This document shows positions 27,468-36,830 of a stretch of 64,000 nucleotides of DNA, piece by piece; the stretch's first letter is position 1; every line of letters begins with the position of its first letter. Below the pieces are notes generated by a model. The model saw nothing but the letters and a program-made list of their open reading frames with translations. It was not told where the DNA came from and ran no database searches. Made by a program: the position numbers and the translations under genes. Origin of the DNA: an uncultured Eubacteriales bacterium (GTDB taxonomy: Bacteria; Bacillota; Clostridia; Oscillospirales; Oscillospiraceae); contig ONIN01000001.1 of the NCBI GenBank assembly GCA_900317905.1, positions 62,001 to 126,000 on the forward strand. The letters are read 5' to 3'.

Positions 27468-29231
27468 ATGCCGCTGGATGCTGTCTTTCTCTCCGGGGTC
27501 GCCGGGGAGCTGAAAACGCGCATCACCGGCGCGAAAATCGACAAGGTGCAGCAGCCCGAACGGGACATGCTGCTTCTGAGCCTGCGCCTTCTGAACGGTA
27601 ACGGACGCCTGCTGATCCACGGCGGCGTGGGCAGCGCCAGAGTCCATCTGACCGAAGGGCGCTTCGAAAATCCCGCCGAGCCGCCTATGTTCTGCATGCT
27701 TCTCAGAAAGCACCTTGTTGGCGCGCGGATCCGGGAGGTCGAGCAGCCGGAAGGGGAGCGTATCCTCCTGCTGCGCCTGGACGCCAGAGACGAGCTGGGC
27801 AACGAGACGGAAAAGACCCTGGCGGTGGAAATGATGGGCCGACAGTCCAATGTGATCCTGATCGGCCCAGACGGCCTGATCCTGGACTGCATGCGAAGAG
27901 TGGACTCCGCCATGAGCGCAGTACGTCCGCTGCTGCCGGGGATGCTGTACCGGCTCCCGCCGAAGCAGGAGAAGCCCGCGTTCTTCGACACCACAGCGGA
28001 GCAGAGAAGGGAACTGCTGGCGCAGATCGAGCCCGGCGCCGCGCTGGACGACTGGCTTTTGAAAACCTTCTCCGGGCTTTCCCCGCTGCTGTGCAGAGAG
28101 CTCTGCCACCGCTCCTTCGGAGAGACGGCTCCGCGGTTCCTGTCTCTGACGGAGGAGCAGCAGGAGGCCTTCCTCTGCGAGATGGACGCTCTCAGTGAGC
28201 AGGTCAACACCTCGGATCTCCAGCCTGTGATCCTTTTGGATGGGGACAAGCCCAAGGACTTCAGCGCCGTTCCGATTTCCCAATACGGCGAGGCCTTACA
28301 GGCGGAAACCCGGGACAGCTTCTCCGAACTGCTGGATGAATTTTATCTCCGGCGGGATAAAGCAGAGTCCATGCGCCGGAAGTCCCAGACCCTGACGAAA
28401 ACCGTCAAAACCCTCCGGGATCGGACAGCGAAGAAGCTGGCGCTCAGAACGGAGGAACTCCACCGCAGCGAGGATCGGGAGCAACTGCGGCGAAAGGCCG
28501 ACCTGATCACAGCTAACCTCTATCGGATGCAGAAGGGCGATACCAAGCTGCTGGCGGAGGACTTCTACGAGGAAGATTATCCCACAGTGGAGATCCGTCT
28601 CGATCCGCTGAAAACACCCCAGCAGAACGCTGCCGCCCTCTATAAACAGTATCAGAAGGCCAAGACTGCCGAACAGCACCTCACCGGCCTGATTGCCGAG
28701 GGGGAGAAGCAGCTGGCCTATCTCAACAGCGTTCTGGACGAGCTCCTGCGCGCGGAAAGCGAGCAGGATCTGGCGGACATCCGCGCGGAACTGCGGCAGA
28801 CCGGCTATCTGAAACCGGAAAAGAAAAAAAAGAAAGAAAAGCTGAAGCCACGCGCGCCGCTGCGGTTCGTGTCGGACACAGGCTTTGAGATCCTGGTGGG
28901 CCGTTTCAACGCCCAGAACGACGAGCTGACCCACCGGATTGCCAGAAGAACGGATCTCTGGCTTCATGTGCAGAAGATCCACGGCTCCCACGTGATCATT
29001 CGCTGCATGGACGCAGAGCCGGATGAGACCACCATTGAGCAGGCGGCGTCTCTTGCGGTCTACTATTCTCAGGGCCGCGACGGGGGCAAGGTGCCCGTGG
29101 ATTACACCATGGTGCGCAATGTGCGCAAGCCCGCCGGCGCGCTTCCTGGAATGGTGCTCTATACCACTTATCAGACCATTCTTGCATCTTCGGACGATGC
29201 GCTGGTCCAAAAGCTGTCGCAAAAGGCCTGA
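27468..29231 (+). CDS. rqcH: Rqc2/RqcH ribosome quality-control NFACT protein
   Basis: This 587-aa protein has an NFACT-N domain (DAVFLSGVAGEL at the start), helix-hairpin and coiled-coil regions (~300-440, with a Lys-rich KKKKKEK stretch near 455) and a C-terminal NFACT-R domain (RTDLWLHVQKIHGSHVIIR). RqcH binds stalled 50S-peptidyl-tRNA and directs Ala tailing of the nascent chain. Older names are fibronectin-binding protein A or YloA. It starts 1 nt after mrnC and ends the housekeeping block. Confidence 0.93.
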   Translation: MPLDAVFLSGVAGELKTRITGAKIDKVQQPERDMLLLSLRLLNGNGRLLIHGGVGSARVHLTEGRFENPAEPPMFCMLLRKHLVGARIREVEQPEGERILLLRLDARDELGNETEKTLAVEMMGRQSNVILIGPDGLILDCMRRVDSAMSAVRPLLPGMLYRLPPKQEKPAFFDTTAEQRRELLAQIEPGAALDDWLLKTFSGLSPLLCRELCHRSFGETAPRFLSLTEEQQEAFLCEMDALSEQVNTSDLQPVILLDGDKPKDFSAVPISQYGEALQAETRDSFSELLDEFYLRRDKAESMRRKSQTLTKTVKTLRDRTAKKLALRTEELHRSEDREQLRRKADLITANLYRMQKGDTKLLAEDFYEEDYPTVEIRLDPLKTPQQNAAALYKQYQKAKTAEQHLTGLIAEGEKQLAYLNSVLDELLRAESEQDLADIRAELRQTGYLKPEKKKKKEKLKPRAPLRFVSDTGFEILVGRFNAQNDELTHRIARRTDLWLHVQKIHGSHVIIRCMDAEPDETTIEQAASLAVYYSQGRDGGKVPVDYTMVRNVRKPAGALPGMVLYTTYQTILASSDDALVQKLSQKA

Positions 29232-29235
29232 AGCC

Positions 29236-29315
29236 ATTGGCCCGATCTTTTCGAATACGGAATATTCCGGCATTCTGCACCGGAAAGCGCCGTTGTTCGA
29301 CAGGATCGGGCCAAT
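29236..29315. repeat. 80-nt long rod-like inverted repeat
   Basis: Outer arms ATTGGCCCGATC (29236-29247) and GATCGGGCCAAT (29304-29315) are a perfect 12-bp inverted repeat. Inside, TCGAA pairs with TTCGA, ACGG with CCGT and TTCCGG with CCGGAA, giving about 27 pairs in one rod with small internal loops. It begins 5 nt after the rqcH stop. No T run follows directly. It may be a palindromic genomic repeat, a small mobile-element relic or an mRNA 3' structure. Confidence 0.65.
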
Positions 29316-29436
29316 CTGTTGCCCATTTTTCGGCGAAAAAAGTGATCCTGGAAAAAACTTTTTTTGAAGGTAAAATCTTTGACGAATCATACAAGAATTA
29401 TTGGAAGTATTTATAGGCTTTTACTAAATTCGCAGG

Positions 29437-29465
29437 TTGACGATTTAGTGGAAATAGTGTAGAAT
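29437..29465 (+). promoter_or_regulatory. Promoter at the head of the glycan locus
   Basis: TTGACG (29437-29442), a 17-nt spacer and TAGAAT (29460-29465) stand about 100 nt before the first gene, leaving a leader of roughly 95 nt. Confidence 0.75.
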
Positions 29466-29566
29466 TTAATCTGTATGATTTTAAGGGTTTTTAAGATTTA
29501 CAGTTGGAAATTAATGGGATTTCTTTTGACTGCAATCCATAAACTCAGATGTCGGATGGTAGCGGT

Positions 29567-30229
29567 ATGAGCGGAACATTAATCGTGATTGAAGGTCTGG
29601 ATGGCAGTGGAAAGGCCACCCAGGCAAAGCTGCTGTATGCGTCTCTCCTCAGCAGGGGAAAAGAAGTGCGGACAGTGTCCTTCCCAAATTATGAAAGCGA
29701 TTCCTCAGCGCTGATCAAGATGTATCTGAGCGGTGCTTTCGGCAGCGATCCCGGAGATGTGAATGCCTATGCTGCGTCCTCCTTCTTTGCGGTGGACCGC
29801 TACGCGTCATTTAAGAAAGACTGGGGCGGTTTCTATCAGGCAGGCGGCATCCTCATCGCTGACCGCTATACCACCTCCAACGCCATCCACCAGTGCTCCA
29901 AGCTTCCGGAGGAGCAATGGGACGGTTATCTGAACTGGCTGTTTGACTTTGAATATCGGCTGCTGGGGATCCCGGCGCCGGATCTGGTGTTCTATCTGAA
30001 GGTAGAGCCGGAGGTCAGCCAGAAGCTGATGACCGGCCGCTATCATGGCGATGAGAGCAGAAAGGACATCCACGAGAGCAATCTCGCCTATTTGCAGCAG
30101 TCCCGCAGGGCGGCGGAATACTGTGCCAACCGGCTGGGCTGGAAGACCATCCTTTGCAGCCGGGAGGGCGAAATGCGCGGGATCGAGGAGATCCACGATG
30201 AGATTCTTTCCGCTGTACTGGAACGCTGA
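29567..30229 (+). CDS. Thymidylate-kinase-like nucleotide kinase
   Basis: This 220-aa protein of the Tmk family has P-loop EGLDGSGKATQ, a DRYTTSNAIHQ motif (the DRY/H box of dTMP kinases) and a C-terminal NRLGWKTI. It would phosphorylate dTMP or a related NMP. ATG 29567 gives the family-typical N-terminus MSGTLIVIEG; ATG 29549 adds six residues and neither has a strong ribosome site. It opens the glycan operon. It could be the cell's normal Tmk or a specialised kinase; sequence alone does not decide. It is longer than usual after the LID region. Confidence 0.8.
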   Translation: MSGTLIVIEGLDGSGKATQAKLLYASLLSRGKEVRTVSFPNYESDSSALIKMYLSGAFGSDPGDVNAYAASSFFAVDRYASFKKDWGGFYQAGGILIADRYTTSNAIHQCSKLPEEQWDGYLNWLFDFEYRLLGIPAPDLVFYLKVEPEVSQKLMTGRYHGDESRKDIHESNLAYLQQSRRAAEYCANRLGWKTILCSREGEMRGIEEIHDEILSAVLER

Positions 30230-30347
30230 AAATTTCCTGCATTCGGTTTTCGGATGCGGATGAAATAAAAATGACTTTCTGTGCAGAAACGGAAACCTGC
30301 ACCATTCGGAGCACTTGCTCAATACTTGAAGTTGGGATGTATATAAC

Positions 30348-31658
30348 ATGAACAGTATTTTAACGGATCCGAGATTTTCCGGGATTACTCCCTTTCAGTC
30401 TAAAATCTGGCTTGCCACGCCGACCATGCACGGCGATGAACAGAAGTGGGTCGATGATGCCATCCGCACCAATTGGGTGAGCACGGTTGGCGCGAACATC
30501 AACGAGGTTGAGGCACAGCTGGCAGCCTTCATCGGATGCAAATATGCTGTTGCGCTCTCCGCAGGAACCGCGGCGCTGCACCTTGCCACGAAACTGGCGG
30601 GGGAGAAGCTCTACGGCCAGGCGAGACCCAATGAGGGCACCCTGCGCGGACACCGGGTCTTCTGCTCTGACTGCACCTTTGACGCCAGCGTCAACCCGGT
30701 GGCCTATGAAGACGGTGAGGCTGTTTTCATCGATACGGAGTATGACAGCTGGAACATGAGCCCCGAGGCGCTGGAAAAGGCTTTCGAGCTCTACCCGGAG
30801 GTCAGGCTCATCGTTGTGGCGCATCTTTACGGCACCCCCGCAAAGATGGAGGAGATCAAGTCCATCGCCGAAAAGCACGGAGCCCTGATCATCGAAGACG
30901 CAGCCGAAAGTCTCGGCGCCAAATACAAGCTGAACGGCCGGTGGGTGGAGACCGGCGCCCTTGGCGATTATAACTGCATCTCCTTCAATGGCAACAAGAT
31001 CATCACCGGCAGCGCCGGCGGCATGTTCCTGACCGACAGTCTGGAGGATGCCAATAAGGTGAGAAAGTGGTCCACCCAGAGCCGTGAGGACGCCCCCTGG
31101 TACCAGCATGAAGAAGTCGGCTATAACTACCGCATGAGCAACATCATCGCCGGCGTGGTCAGAGGGCAGACTCCCTATCTGGACGCGCATATCGCCCAGA
31201 AGCGGGCCGTTTGGGAGCGCTACGCGGAGGGGCTGAAGGATCTCCCGGTGCAGATGAATCCCTGGGATCCGGACAAGTGCCTCCCGAACTTCTGGCTCAG
31301 CTGCATCCTCATCGATGAGACTGCCATGGCGCCCATGGTGCGCGGTGAGCGGGATTATCTGTACAAAACGGAGCCCGGCAAGAGCTCTCCCCAGGAGATC
31401 CTGGACGCCCTGGCCGCCTTCAACGCCGAGGGTCGTCCGATCTGGAAGCCCATGCATTTGCAGCCGATCTACCGCACGAATGCATTCGTGACTGCGGAAG
31501 GAAACGGCCGCGGCGAAACCAACGCATATATCTCCGGCAAGATCGTGGATGTGGGCGCGGACATCTTCAGACGGGGTCTGTGTCTGCCCAGCGACAATAA
31601 AATGACACCGGAGCAGCAGGATGTCGTGATCGATATCATCCACAGATGCTTCCGATGA
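30348..31658 (+). CDS. DegT/DnrJ/EryC1/StrS aminotransferase (PglE-like)
   Basis: This 436-aa PLP enzyme most likely aminates a nucleotide-linked 4-keto sugar. Family marks are ALSAGTAALHLATKL (phosphate-binding loop), VVAHLYGTPAKM, IEDAAESLGAKY and the PLP lysine K217 in SFNGNKIITGSAGG. The C-terminal part KPMHLQPIY is also typical. The 4,6-dehydratase that would make its substrate is not in the window. The ribosome site before ATG 30348 is weak. The product would be a 4-amino-4,6-dideoxyhexose for the glycan. Confidence 0.9.
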   Translation: MNSILTDPRFSGITPFQSKIWLATPTMHGDEQKWVDDAIRTNWVSTVGANINEVEAQLAAFIGCKYAVALSAGTAALHLATKLAGEKLYGQARPNEGTLRGHRVFCSDCTFDASVNPVAYEDGEAVFIDTEYDSWNMSPEALEKAFELYPEVRLIVVAHLYGTPAKMEEIKSIAEKHGALIIEDAAESLGAKYKLNGRWVETGALGDYNCISFNGNKIITGSAGGMFLTDSLEDANKVRKWSTQSREDAPWYQHEEVGYNYRMSNIIAGVVRGQTPYLDAHIAQKRAVWERYAEGLKDLPVQMNPWDPDKCLPNFWLSCILIDETAMAPMVRGERDYLYKTEPGKSSPQEILDALAAFNAEGRPIWKPMHLQPIYRTNAFVTAEGNGRGETNAYISGKIVDVGADIFRRGLCLPSDNKMTPEQQDVVIDIIHRCFR

Positions 31659-31778
31659 TCTGATGCGGTCTGTATTTGAAATTGCTTTGCGGCTCAAATT
31701 TGTTTGAAATCAGAAAAGTGATTATTCGCTGCGGAATGATCATGCTTGCGTGTTTTTCGTATTGAAAGGACTGGTTTG

Positions 31779-33248
31779 ATGGACAGATTGACTGTTACTG
31801 GGATCATCAAGAAGCGAGCAGCTGAATCCCCTGAAAAAACGGCGATCATCGTCGGCAATACAAGTCTGAATTACGGACAACTGTATCAGGCGATCCGTTC
31901 TGCAGCTTCTTATTTTGAAGAAATCGGAATCCATACCGGCAGTCATGTTGTCTCTGTCGCGGTCCCAAGCCTCCATTATGTCATTTGCACGTATGCGGTT
32001 TTGGGTCTGGGAGCGGTACATATCCCGGTCGAGAACCGAATCCCCGTGGAACGGCTGACTGAGATCGCGGCTGCTGTTGACGCAGATTTTATAATCGCAG
32101 AGGATAAACCGGATTCGGACTGTCATTGGATTTCTCCGAGTAAGATTGATTATGACAGACCGATTACGCCCTGGGAGCCGGTTGGAGTGTCGGATGCCTG
32201 CTCTGAAATCGTATTCACTACGGGGACTACTGGAAAATCCAAAGGCGTGATGCTTTCGTCGCACTGTCTGGAAGTATATCTTGAAGCGATGAACCCATCC
32301 TTCCGTCTGGATGAATCCAGTGTGTTTCTTGTTACGACACCTCTGAATCATGTTGGCGGAATGCACCGTCTGCATCAGTGCCTGGCAGCCGGAAGTACGA
32401 TCATTTTGATGGATGGCGTGCGTGATCTGCGGGCATTTTTCCATGCAATTCATGAGCATGGTGTCACCCACACGTATTTGCCGCCTGCTTCGGTTAAGCT
32501 GTTGATCACGCTGGCGAAGAAGGAAGTTGCCAACTTGAACGGGCAGCTGAAGTTTATCTATACGGCTTCTGCGCCGTTCCCGGTGAAAGACATCGAGGTA
32601 TTGATGGGGCTGCTGCCAGACACGCATCTTCATCAGGGTTACGGCAGCAGCGAAACCGGAAGCATTTGCAACTGCTGCTATAATGCCCCCGGTGAGAGTG
32701 TTGATTGTCTTGGAAAGCCCTATCCGTGCGTGGAAGTGATTCTCAGCGACAGTGACGGGAAGATCATCACGGAGCCTTATGAAGCGGGATATATTCGTTC
32801 TCGAAGCGGAATGAATATGATCGGCTATTATAAAGAGCCCGAACTGACTTCCCAGGTGCTGAAAGACGGATTTGTCTATAGCAGCGATCTTCTCTTCTTT
32901 GATGAAAAAGGCAGTCTGCACTTTGCCGGTCGTGGAGATGATGTGATTAACGTCCGCGGATTCAAGGTTTCTCCGACCGAGGTAGAGAATGCTGCCCTGA
33001 AACATCCATCCGTTTCAGACTGTGTATGCATTCCTTACGAAGACCAACAGCTGGGACGCGTTGTCAAGCTGCTTGTGGTGCTGAAGGAAGGGTGCGCACT
33101 TGAGATCGAAGAGCTTGCTTCCTTTCTTTCGAAATCACTGGAACCATATAAAGTTCCCAAGTTCATCGAACAGATTGACGAGGTGCTCAGGACCGGAAAC
33201 GGCAAAATTGATCGAAAAGCTATCATAAAGCAGCATTCCAACCTGTAA
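31779..33248 (+). CDS. AMP-forming acid ligase (ANL superfamily)
   Basis: This 489-aa adenylating enzyme activates a carboxylic acid as acyl-AMP and passes it to CoA or a carrier protein. Core motifs are present: FTTGTTGKSKGVM (A3 P-loop), GYGSSETGSI (A5), SSDLLFFDE, GRGDDVINVRGFKVSPTEVE (A8 hinge) and the A10 lysine in RTGNGKIDRK. ATG 31779 follows AAAGGA by 8 nt; an in-frame TTG at 31746 is rejected. The acid is unknown. An acyl carrier protein at 45.9 kb in the same strand block is a plausible acceptor, as in DltA/DltC-type systems. Codon use is more AT-rich than in core genes. Confidence 0.88.
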   Translation: MDRLTVTGIIKKRAAESPEKTAIIVGNTSLNYGQLYQAIRSAASYFEEIGIHTGSHVVSVAVPSLHYVICTYAVLGLGAVHIPVENRIPVERLTEIAAAVDADFIIAEDKPDSDCHWISPSKIDYDRPITPWEPVGVSDACSEIVFTTGTTGKSKGVMLSSHCLEVYLEAMNPSFRLDESSVFLVTTPLNHVGGMHRLHQCLAAGSTIILMDGVRDLRAFFHAIHEHGVTHTYLPPASVKLLITLAKKEVANLNGQLKFIYTASAPFPVKDIEVLMGLLPDTHLHQGYGSSETGSICNCCYNAPGESVDCLGKPYPCVEVILSDSDGKIITEPYEAGYIRSRSGMNMIGYYKEPELTSQVLKDGFVYSSDLLFFDEKGSLHFAGRGDDVINVRGFKVSPTEVENAALKHPSVSDCVCIPYEDQQLGRVVKLLVVLKEGCALEIEELASFLSKSLEPYKVPKFIEQIDEVLRTGNGKIDRKAIIKQHSNL

Positions 33249-33320
33249 TCGTCGGCGCAGTCGGCTGATGGTCATGGAAGATGTCATACCAATGCGTAAT
33301 CATTTGAGGTGTGGAGAACA

Positions 33321-34331
33321 GTGAAACGATCTGGTCAAGCGAGTCATACCGGCGATGTCCCTTTTGTGAGCGTGATCGTGCCGGTTTATAAGGTTGAGAA
33401 ATATATCAGGAAATGCATCGACTCCATCCTAGCGCAAACCTATCAGAATTATGAGTTGATTCTGGTTGACGACGGCTCTCCGGATGACTGCGGCAAAATC
33501 TGCGATGAATATGCGGAAAAGTACAGTTTCATTTCCGTGATTCATCAGCAGAACCAGGGATTGTCGGGAGCGCGCAATCATGGAGTTTTGGAATCCAGGG
33601 GCGATTATATTACATTTATTGATTCGGATGACTTTGTAACAGAAGACTATTTGGATTACTTGGTCGGACTGGTTCAGTCGTTTCACGCGGATATCTCTGC
33701 CGGAAGTCATGTTTATCAATATGAGAATAAAGAGATCAAACAGCCCAGAGAAGAGACAGAAAGAGGCTTTTTGGAACCTGCGGATGCTCTGACGCGCATG
33801 AATTATGCCAAAGGCGTGGGCCTGACTGCCTGGGCGAAGCTTTATAAAAGGGAATTGGTAGAAGCGAATCCCTATCCGATCGGGAAGTATTATGAGGATC
33901 TGGCGACAACCTATAAGATCGTAGGATCATCGACCGGGGTCGCATACGGAAATAAGCAGATTTATTATTGGCAGCAGAGACCCGACAGTATTATGCACAG
34001 CCGCTTTGACGAACGGCAGCTTGCCGGATTAGAGGCGACCAAAAACCAGCTTCAATACATTGAGAAGCATTACCCCGCCGCTGTCCCCGCGGCCAAGTAC
34101 CGCTGCGCGGCAAAGGCGGTTGAGCTCACGGACATTCTGTTTACATCTGGCGGAGACCGTTCCGTTTTTCGAAAGCTGAAAGCTTTCATGAACGAGTATG
34201 CCGCCGAGGTATTAAAGGACGACCATGCCAAGGCTTCGATCAAGATCCGAATCCATGCGATGAGACTGGGCTATTATCCGGCAAAGATTGCTTTTGCGAT
34301 TCATAGGTTTTTGAAGAAAAAGAGAATTTGA
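33321..34331 (+). CDS. Family 2 glycosyltransferase
   Basis: This 336-aa GT-A fold enzyme starts VSVIVPVYKVEKYI and has LVDDGSPDDCG and the metal-binding FIDSDDF. It should transfer a sugar from a nucleotide donor to the lipid-linked glycan on the inner face of the membrane. GTG 33321 is chosen because GGAGA precedes it; an in-frame GTG at 33309 overlaps its own ribosome site. There is no long membrane segment, so it is a peripheral protein. Donor and linkage cannot be told. Confidence 0.9.
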   Translation: MKRSGQASHTGDVPFVSVIVPVYKVEKYIRKCIDSILAQTYQNYELILVDDGSPDDCGKICDEYAEKYSFISVIHQQNQGLSGARNHGVLESRGDYITFIDSDDFVTEDYLDYLVGLVQSFHADISAGSHVYQYENKEIKQPREETERGFLEPADALTRMNYAKGVGLTAWAKLYKRELVEANPYPIGKYYEDLATTYKIVGSSTGVAYGNKQIYYWQQRPDSIMHSRFDERQLAGLEATKNQLQYIEKHYPAAVPAAKYRCAAKAVELTDILFTSGGDRSVFRKLKAFMNEYAAEVLKDDHAKASIKIRIHAMRLGYYPAKIAFAIHRFLKKKRI

Positions 34332-34348
34332 AAAGTGAGGACTCTTTG

Positions 34349-35383
34349 ATGTCAGAAAACGGCTATCCGATTGATTTTGTTATCACATGGGTGGATGGAA
34401 ACGACCCTGCCTGGCAGGCTGAAAAAGCAAAATATCAGAAGGCTACCGGTGACGCCCGCGCAAATCGATATCGGGAATGGGACACGCTCCGGTATTGGTT
34501 CAGAGGTGTGGAAAACTATGCACCTTGGGTGAATCGCATCTTTTTTGTTACCTGGGGCCATCTTCCCGCCTGGCTGAATACGGAGCATCCGAAGCTCAGG
34601 ATTGTCAATCATAAGGATTATATCCCGGAAGAGTATCTTCCGACCTTCTCCAGCCGGCCGATTGACATGAACTTCCACCGCATCGAAGAATTATCTGAAC
34701 ATTTTGTCTACTTTAATGATGACATGTTCCTGATTCGACCGGTGGAGAGGTCTGATTTTTTCGTCAATGGACTCCCGTGCGATTCGGCGGTTCAGGATGT
34801 CATAGCGCCGAAAGGGAAAGGCACAAACGGAGAAGCGCTGATTGGGGATGCGCAGTATACAGCGATTTTTTACGATACTGCAGTAATCAACAGGAACTTT
34901 GATAAAAGGGAAGTGCTGAAGGCCAATCATAGCAAATGGTTCACCATGAAGTATAAAAAGAATGTCTTTAAGAACTATTTGCTGAATGAATGGAATTATT
35001 TTACCGGTTTCAAGATGATCCATATGCCATATTCTTATCTTAAGGATACCTACAGAGAAGTGTGGGAGAGGGAGGCAACGGTTCTTTCACAGGCGTGTAA
35101 AAACAAATTCAGAACGACAACCGATGTCAATCACTTTGTTTTTTCCTATTGGCAGCTTGCGAAAGGGACGTTTGAGCCTCGAGGTTTGTCCGAGGGCAGT
35201 TTGATGTCTCTGGCGAATGATGACGATAGAAACCAGAGAATCTACAGCACCATTCGGAACCAAACCAAGAAATTCATCTGTGTAAATGATACCTTCACGG
35301 GAGATAACTACGAGGAAGTCAAGCAGAATCTGGTGGCGAGCTTCGAAGCAATCCTTCCGGAGAAATCTACTTTTGAAGTATGA
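34349..35383 (+). CDS. Stealth-family sugar-phosphate transferase
   Basis: This 344-aa protein shows the Stealth conserved regions: CR1 PIDFVITWVDGNDPAW, CR2 from RYREWDTLRYWFRGVE to HFVYFNDDMFL, and a C-terminal CR3/CR4-like part around VNHFVFSYWQLA. Stealth proteins (capsule polymerases and GlcNAc-1-phosphotransferase relatives) join sugars through phosphodiesters. ATG 34349 has GAGG 8 nt upstream. Its presence predicts a hexose-phosphate link in the polymer or in a side group. Confidence 0.92.
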   Translation: MSENGYPIDFVITWVDGNDPAWQAEKAKYQKATGDARANRYREWDTLRYWFRGVENYAPWVNRIFFVTWGHLPAWLNTEHPKLRIVNHKDYIPEEYLPTFSSRPIDMNFHRIEELSEHFVYFNDDMFLIRPVERSDFFVNGLPCDSAVQDVIAPKGKGTNGEALIGDAQYTAIFYDTAVINRNFDKREVLKANHSKWFTMKYKKNVFKNYLLNEWNYFTGFKMIHMPYSYLKDTYREVWEREATVLSQACKNKFRTTTDVNHFVFSYWQLAKGTFEPRGLSEGSLMSLANDDDRNQRIYSTIRNQTKKFICVNDTFTGDNYEEVKQNLVASFEAILPEKSTFEV

Positions 35384-35429
35384 AGCATGCTAGAATAAGC
35401 TGCCTGAAAATGAAATTGGAAAACTAACT

Positions 35430-36785
35430 ATGGAATACGATGTGATAATTGCTGCCTGTGTATTTTTGACACTGGCGGTTTTCGGAAATCTATTGCTTCG
35501 ATGCATTGTGAATCCGATTACGGTGTTTTGCACTGTATGGGGCGTGATTCTCCTGGCATACAGCTTTCACGCCTATGGACTGTATTACGCCTCTTCTTTA
35601 AGTCTGTCCCTGATTGTTGTCGGAGTATCACTGTTCTTCTTCGGCGCCGTTGTGGCGATGATTCTGTTCAGGAGGAATTCGAATTCTCATGGCAGGATTA
35701 CCGTGATAGACGAGAATGCCGCCGGGATGAATTATACGGTCATGCTGCTGTTGAATATCATCTCATTTGCCTTCTTGATTGGATTTGGGCTGTCTGCGAT
35801 CAGGGATCTTCTTTCAGGAAGCGATTTTTATTATATTCACAAAATGTATAATGATGAGGAGGGCATGATCGCCGGGTCCAAAACCTACAGAAATATGATC
35901 ACCTGGTTTGTCTGGCCCCTCCTGGACGCTTCTCTGGCTGCAATGGCGGCGTCGATTCTCTGCGACAAAGAGAATACCAGCAAGAAAAAGAAGCTGTTTA
36001 TTATTCTCACTTTGCTCAATCTTGCCTTGTTTATTATTATTTCGGGAAAGCGACTGCGTTTGTTGAACGTTGTTATGTTTTTCATCGCGGTTTTCTATCT
36101 GCAGGGAAGGCGAGTAAAACTGAAAGGGAGGACGAAGCTGGCGATCGCTGTCGGCCTGGTCGCAACGCTGTGGGCGTTTAACTACATTTCTGTAGGAAGA
36201 GGAACGCAGTCTATTGTTCGGTCCCTGTATGTTTATCTTGTGGGCTGTGTGCCGCATCTCTCATCAAAGCTGAGCGGGACCGTGAATCCCAAAGGCCTTA
36301 CGAGTGTGTATGGCTTTTTCCAGCCGATCCTGATCATTGTGAATTCCGTATTTCACTCTTCTACCTTGAACAGTATACGCAATTCCATGTCTGATCTTGC
36401 TGCATATACACAGGTGCGAACGACGATCGGCCCCGGAATGACGTTCAACGCATTCCTTACACCGTTTTATTTCTTTTATCTGGACGGCGGGGTCATCGGA
36501 AATGTCGTGCTTAGCTTCCTGTTTGGCTTTTTTTCCATGGGCGTCTATTATTATCATATAAAAAAGCGCAGCTATCAATCCCTCTTGCTGTATCTTCTCG
36601 TATTCTTTAGTTTGTATATGTCGATGGTACGGATTCAGTTCTTCCAGATGCGCTATGTACTTTCCTTTGCCTATACGTTCTTGTTCTTTATAAAGCCAAA
36701 AGTCAAAATCGTCTTTCAGAAAGGACGTTTTCAGGATCACGTGAACGCATTTAACGGCGAGCACAGGTTTGATATGCGTCGGTAG
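35430..36785 (+). CDS. Wzy-like oligosaccharide repeat-unit polymerase
   Basis: This 451-aa integral membrane protein has about ten to twelve hydrophobic helices and a larger outside loop after the middle (~270-345). That layout, and its place next to a flippase, fit a Wzy/O-antigen polymerase; this family has little sequence conservation. It would join lipid-linked repeat units on the outer face of the membrane. AT-rich codon use stands out against the core genes. The ribosome site before ATG 35430 is weak. Confidence 0.75.
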   Translation: MEYDVIIAACVFLTLAVFGNLLLRCIVNPITVFCTVWGVILLAYSFHAYGLYYASSLSLSLIVVGVSLFFFGAVVAMILFRRNSNSHGRITVIDENAAGMNYTVMLLLNIISFAFLIGFGLSAIRDLLSGSDFYYIHKMYNDEEGMIAGSKTYRNMITWFVWPLLDASLAAMAASILCDKENTSKKKKLFIILTLLNLALFIIISGKRLRLLNVVMFFIAVFYLQGRRVKLKGRTKLAIAVGLVATLWAFNYISVGRGTQSIVRSLYVYLVGCVPHLSSKLSGTVNPKGLTSVYGFFQPILIIVNSVFHSSTLNSIRNSMSDLAAYTQVRTTIGPGMTFNAFLTPFYFFYLDGGVIGNVVLSFLFGFFSMGVYYYHIKKRSYQSLLLYLLVFFSLYMSMVRIQFFQMRYVLSFAYTFLFFIKPKVKIVFQKGRFQDHVNAFNGEHRFDMRR

Positions 36786-36830
36786 GGAACCGACCGCATT
36801 TTACGAGTTCATCGGAGGATTATCAGAAAT

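Larger units (their letters stand above)
29232..29548. other. 317-nt intergenic boundary region
   Basis: There is no gene here. It holds an 80-nt hairpin just after rqcH, an A/T-rich stem with a run of seven T at 29359-29365 that may end transcription from upstream, and a sigma-A promoter at 29437-29465. The rest is AT-rich leader with no recognised riboswitch. It separates GC-rich core genes from the glycan locus. Confidence 0.7.

Noticed and set aside
30315-30343. Possible promoter TTGCTC-17-TGTATA before the DegT gene
   Set aside because: The -10 match is poor and transcription would start at or after the ATG, so it was not annotated.
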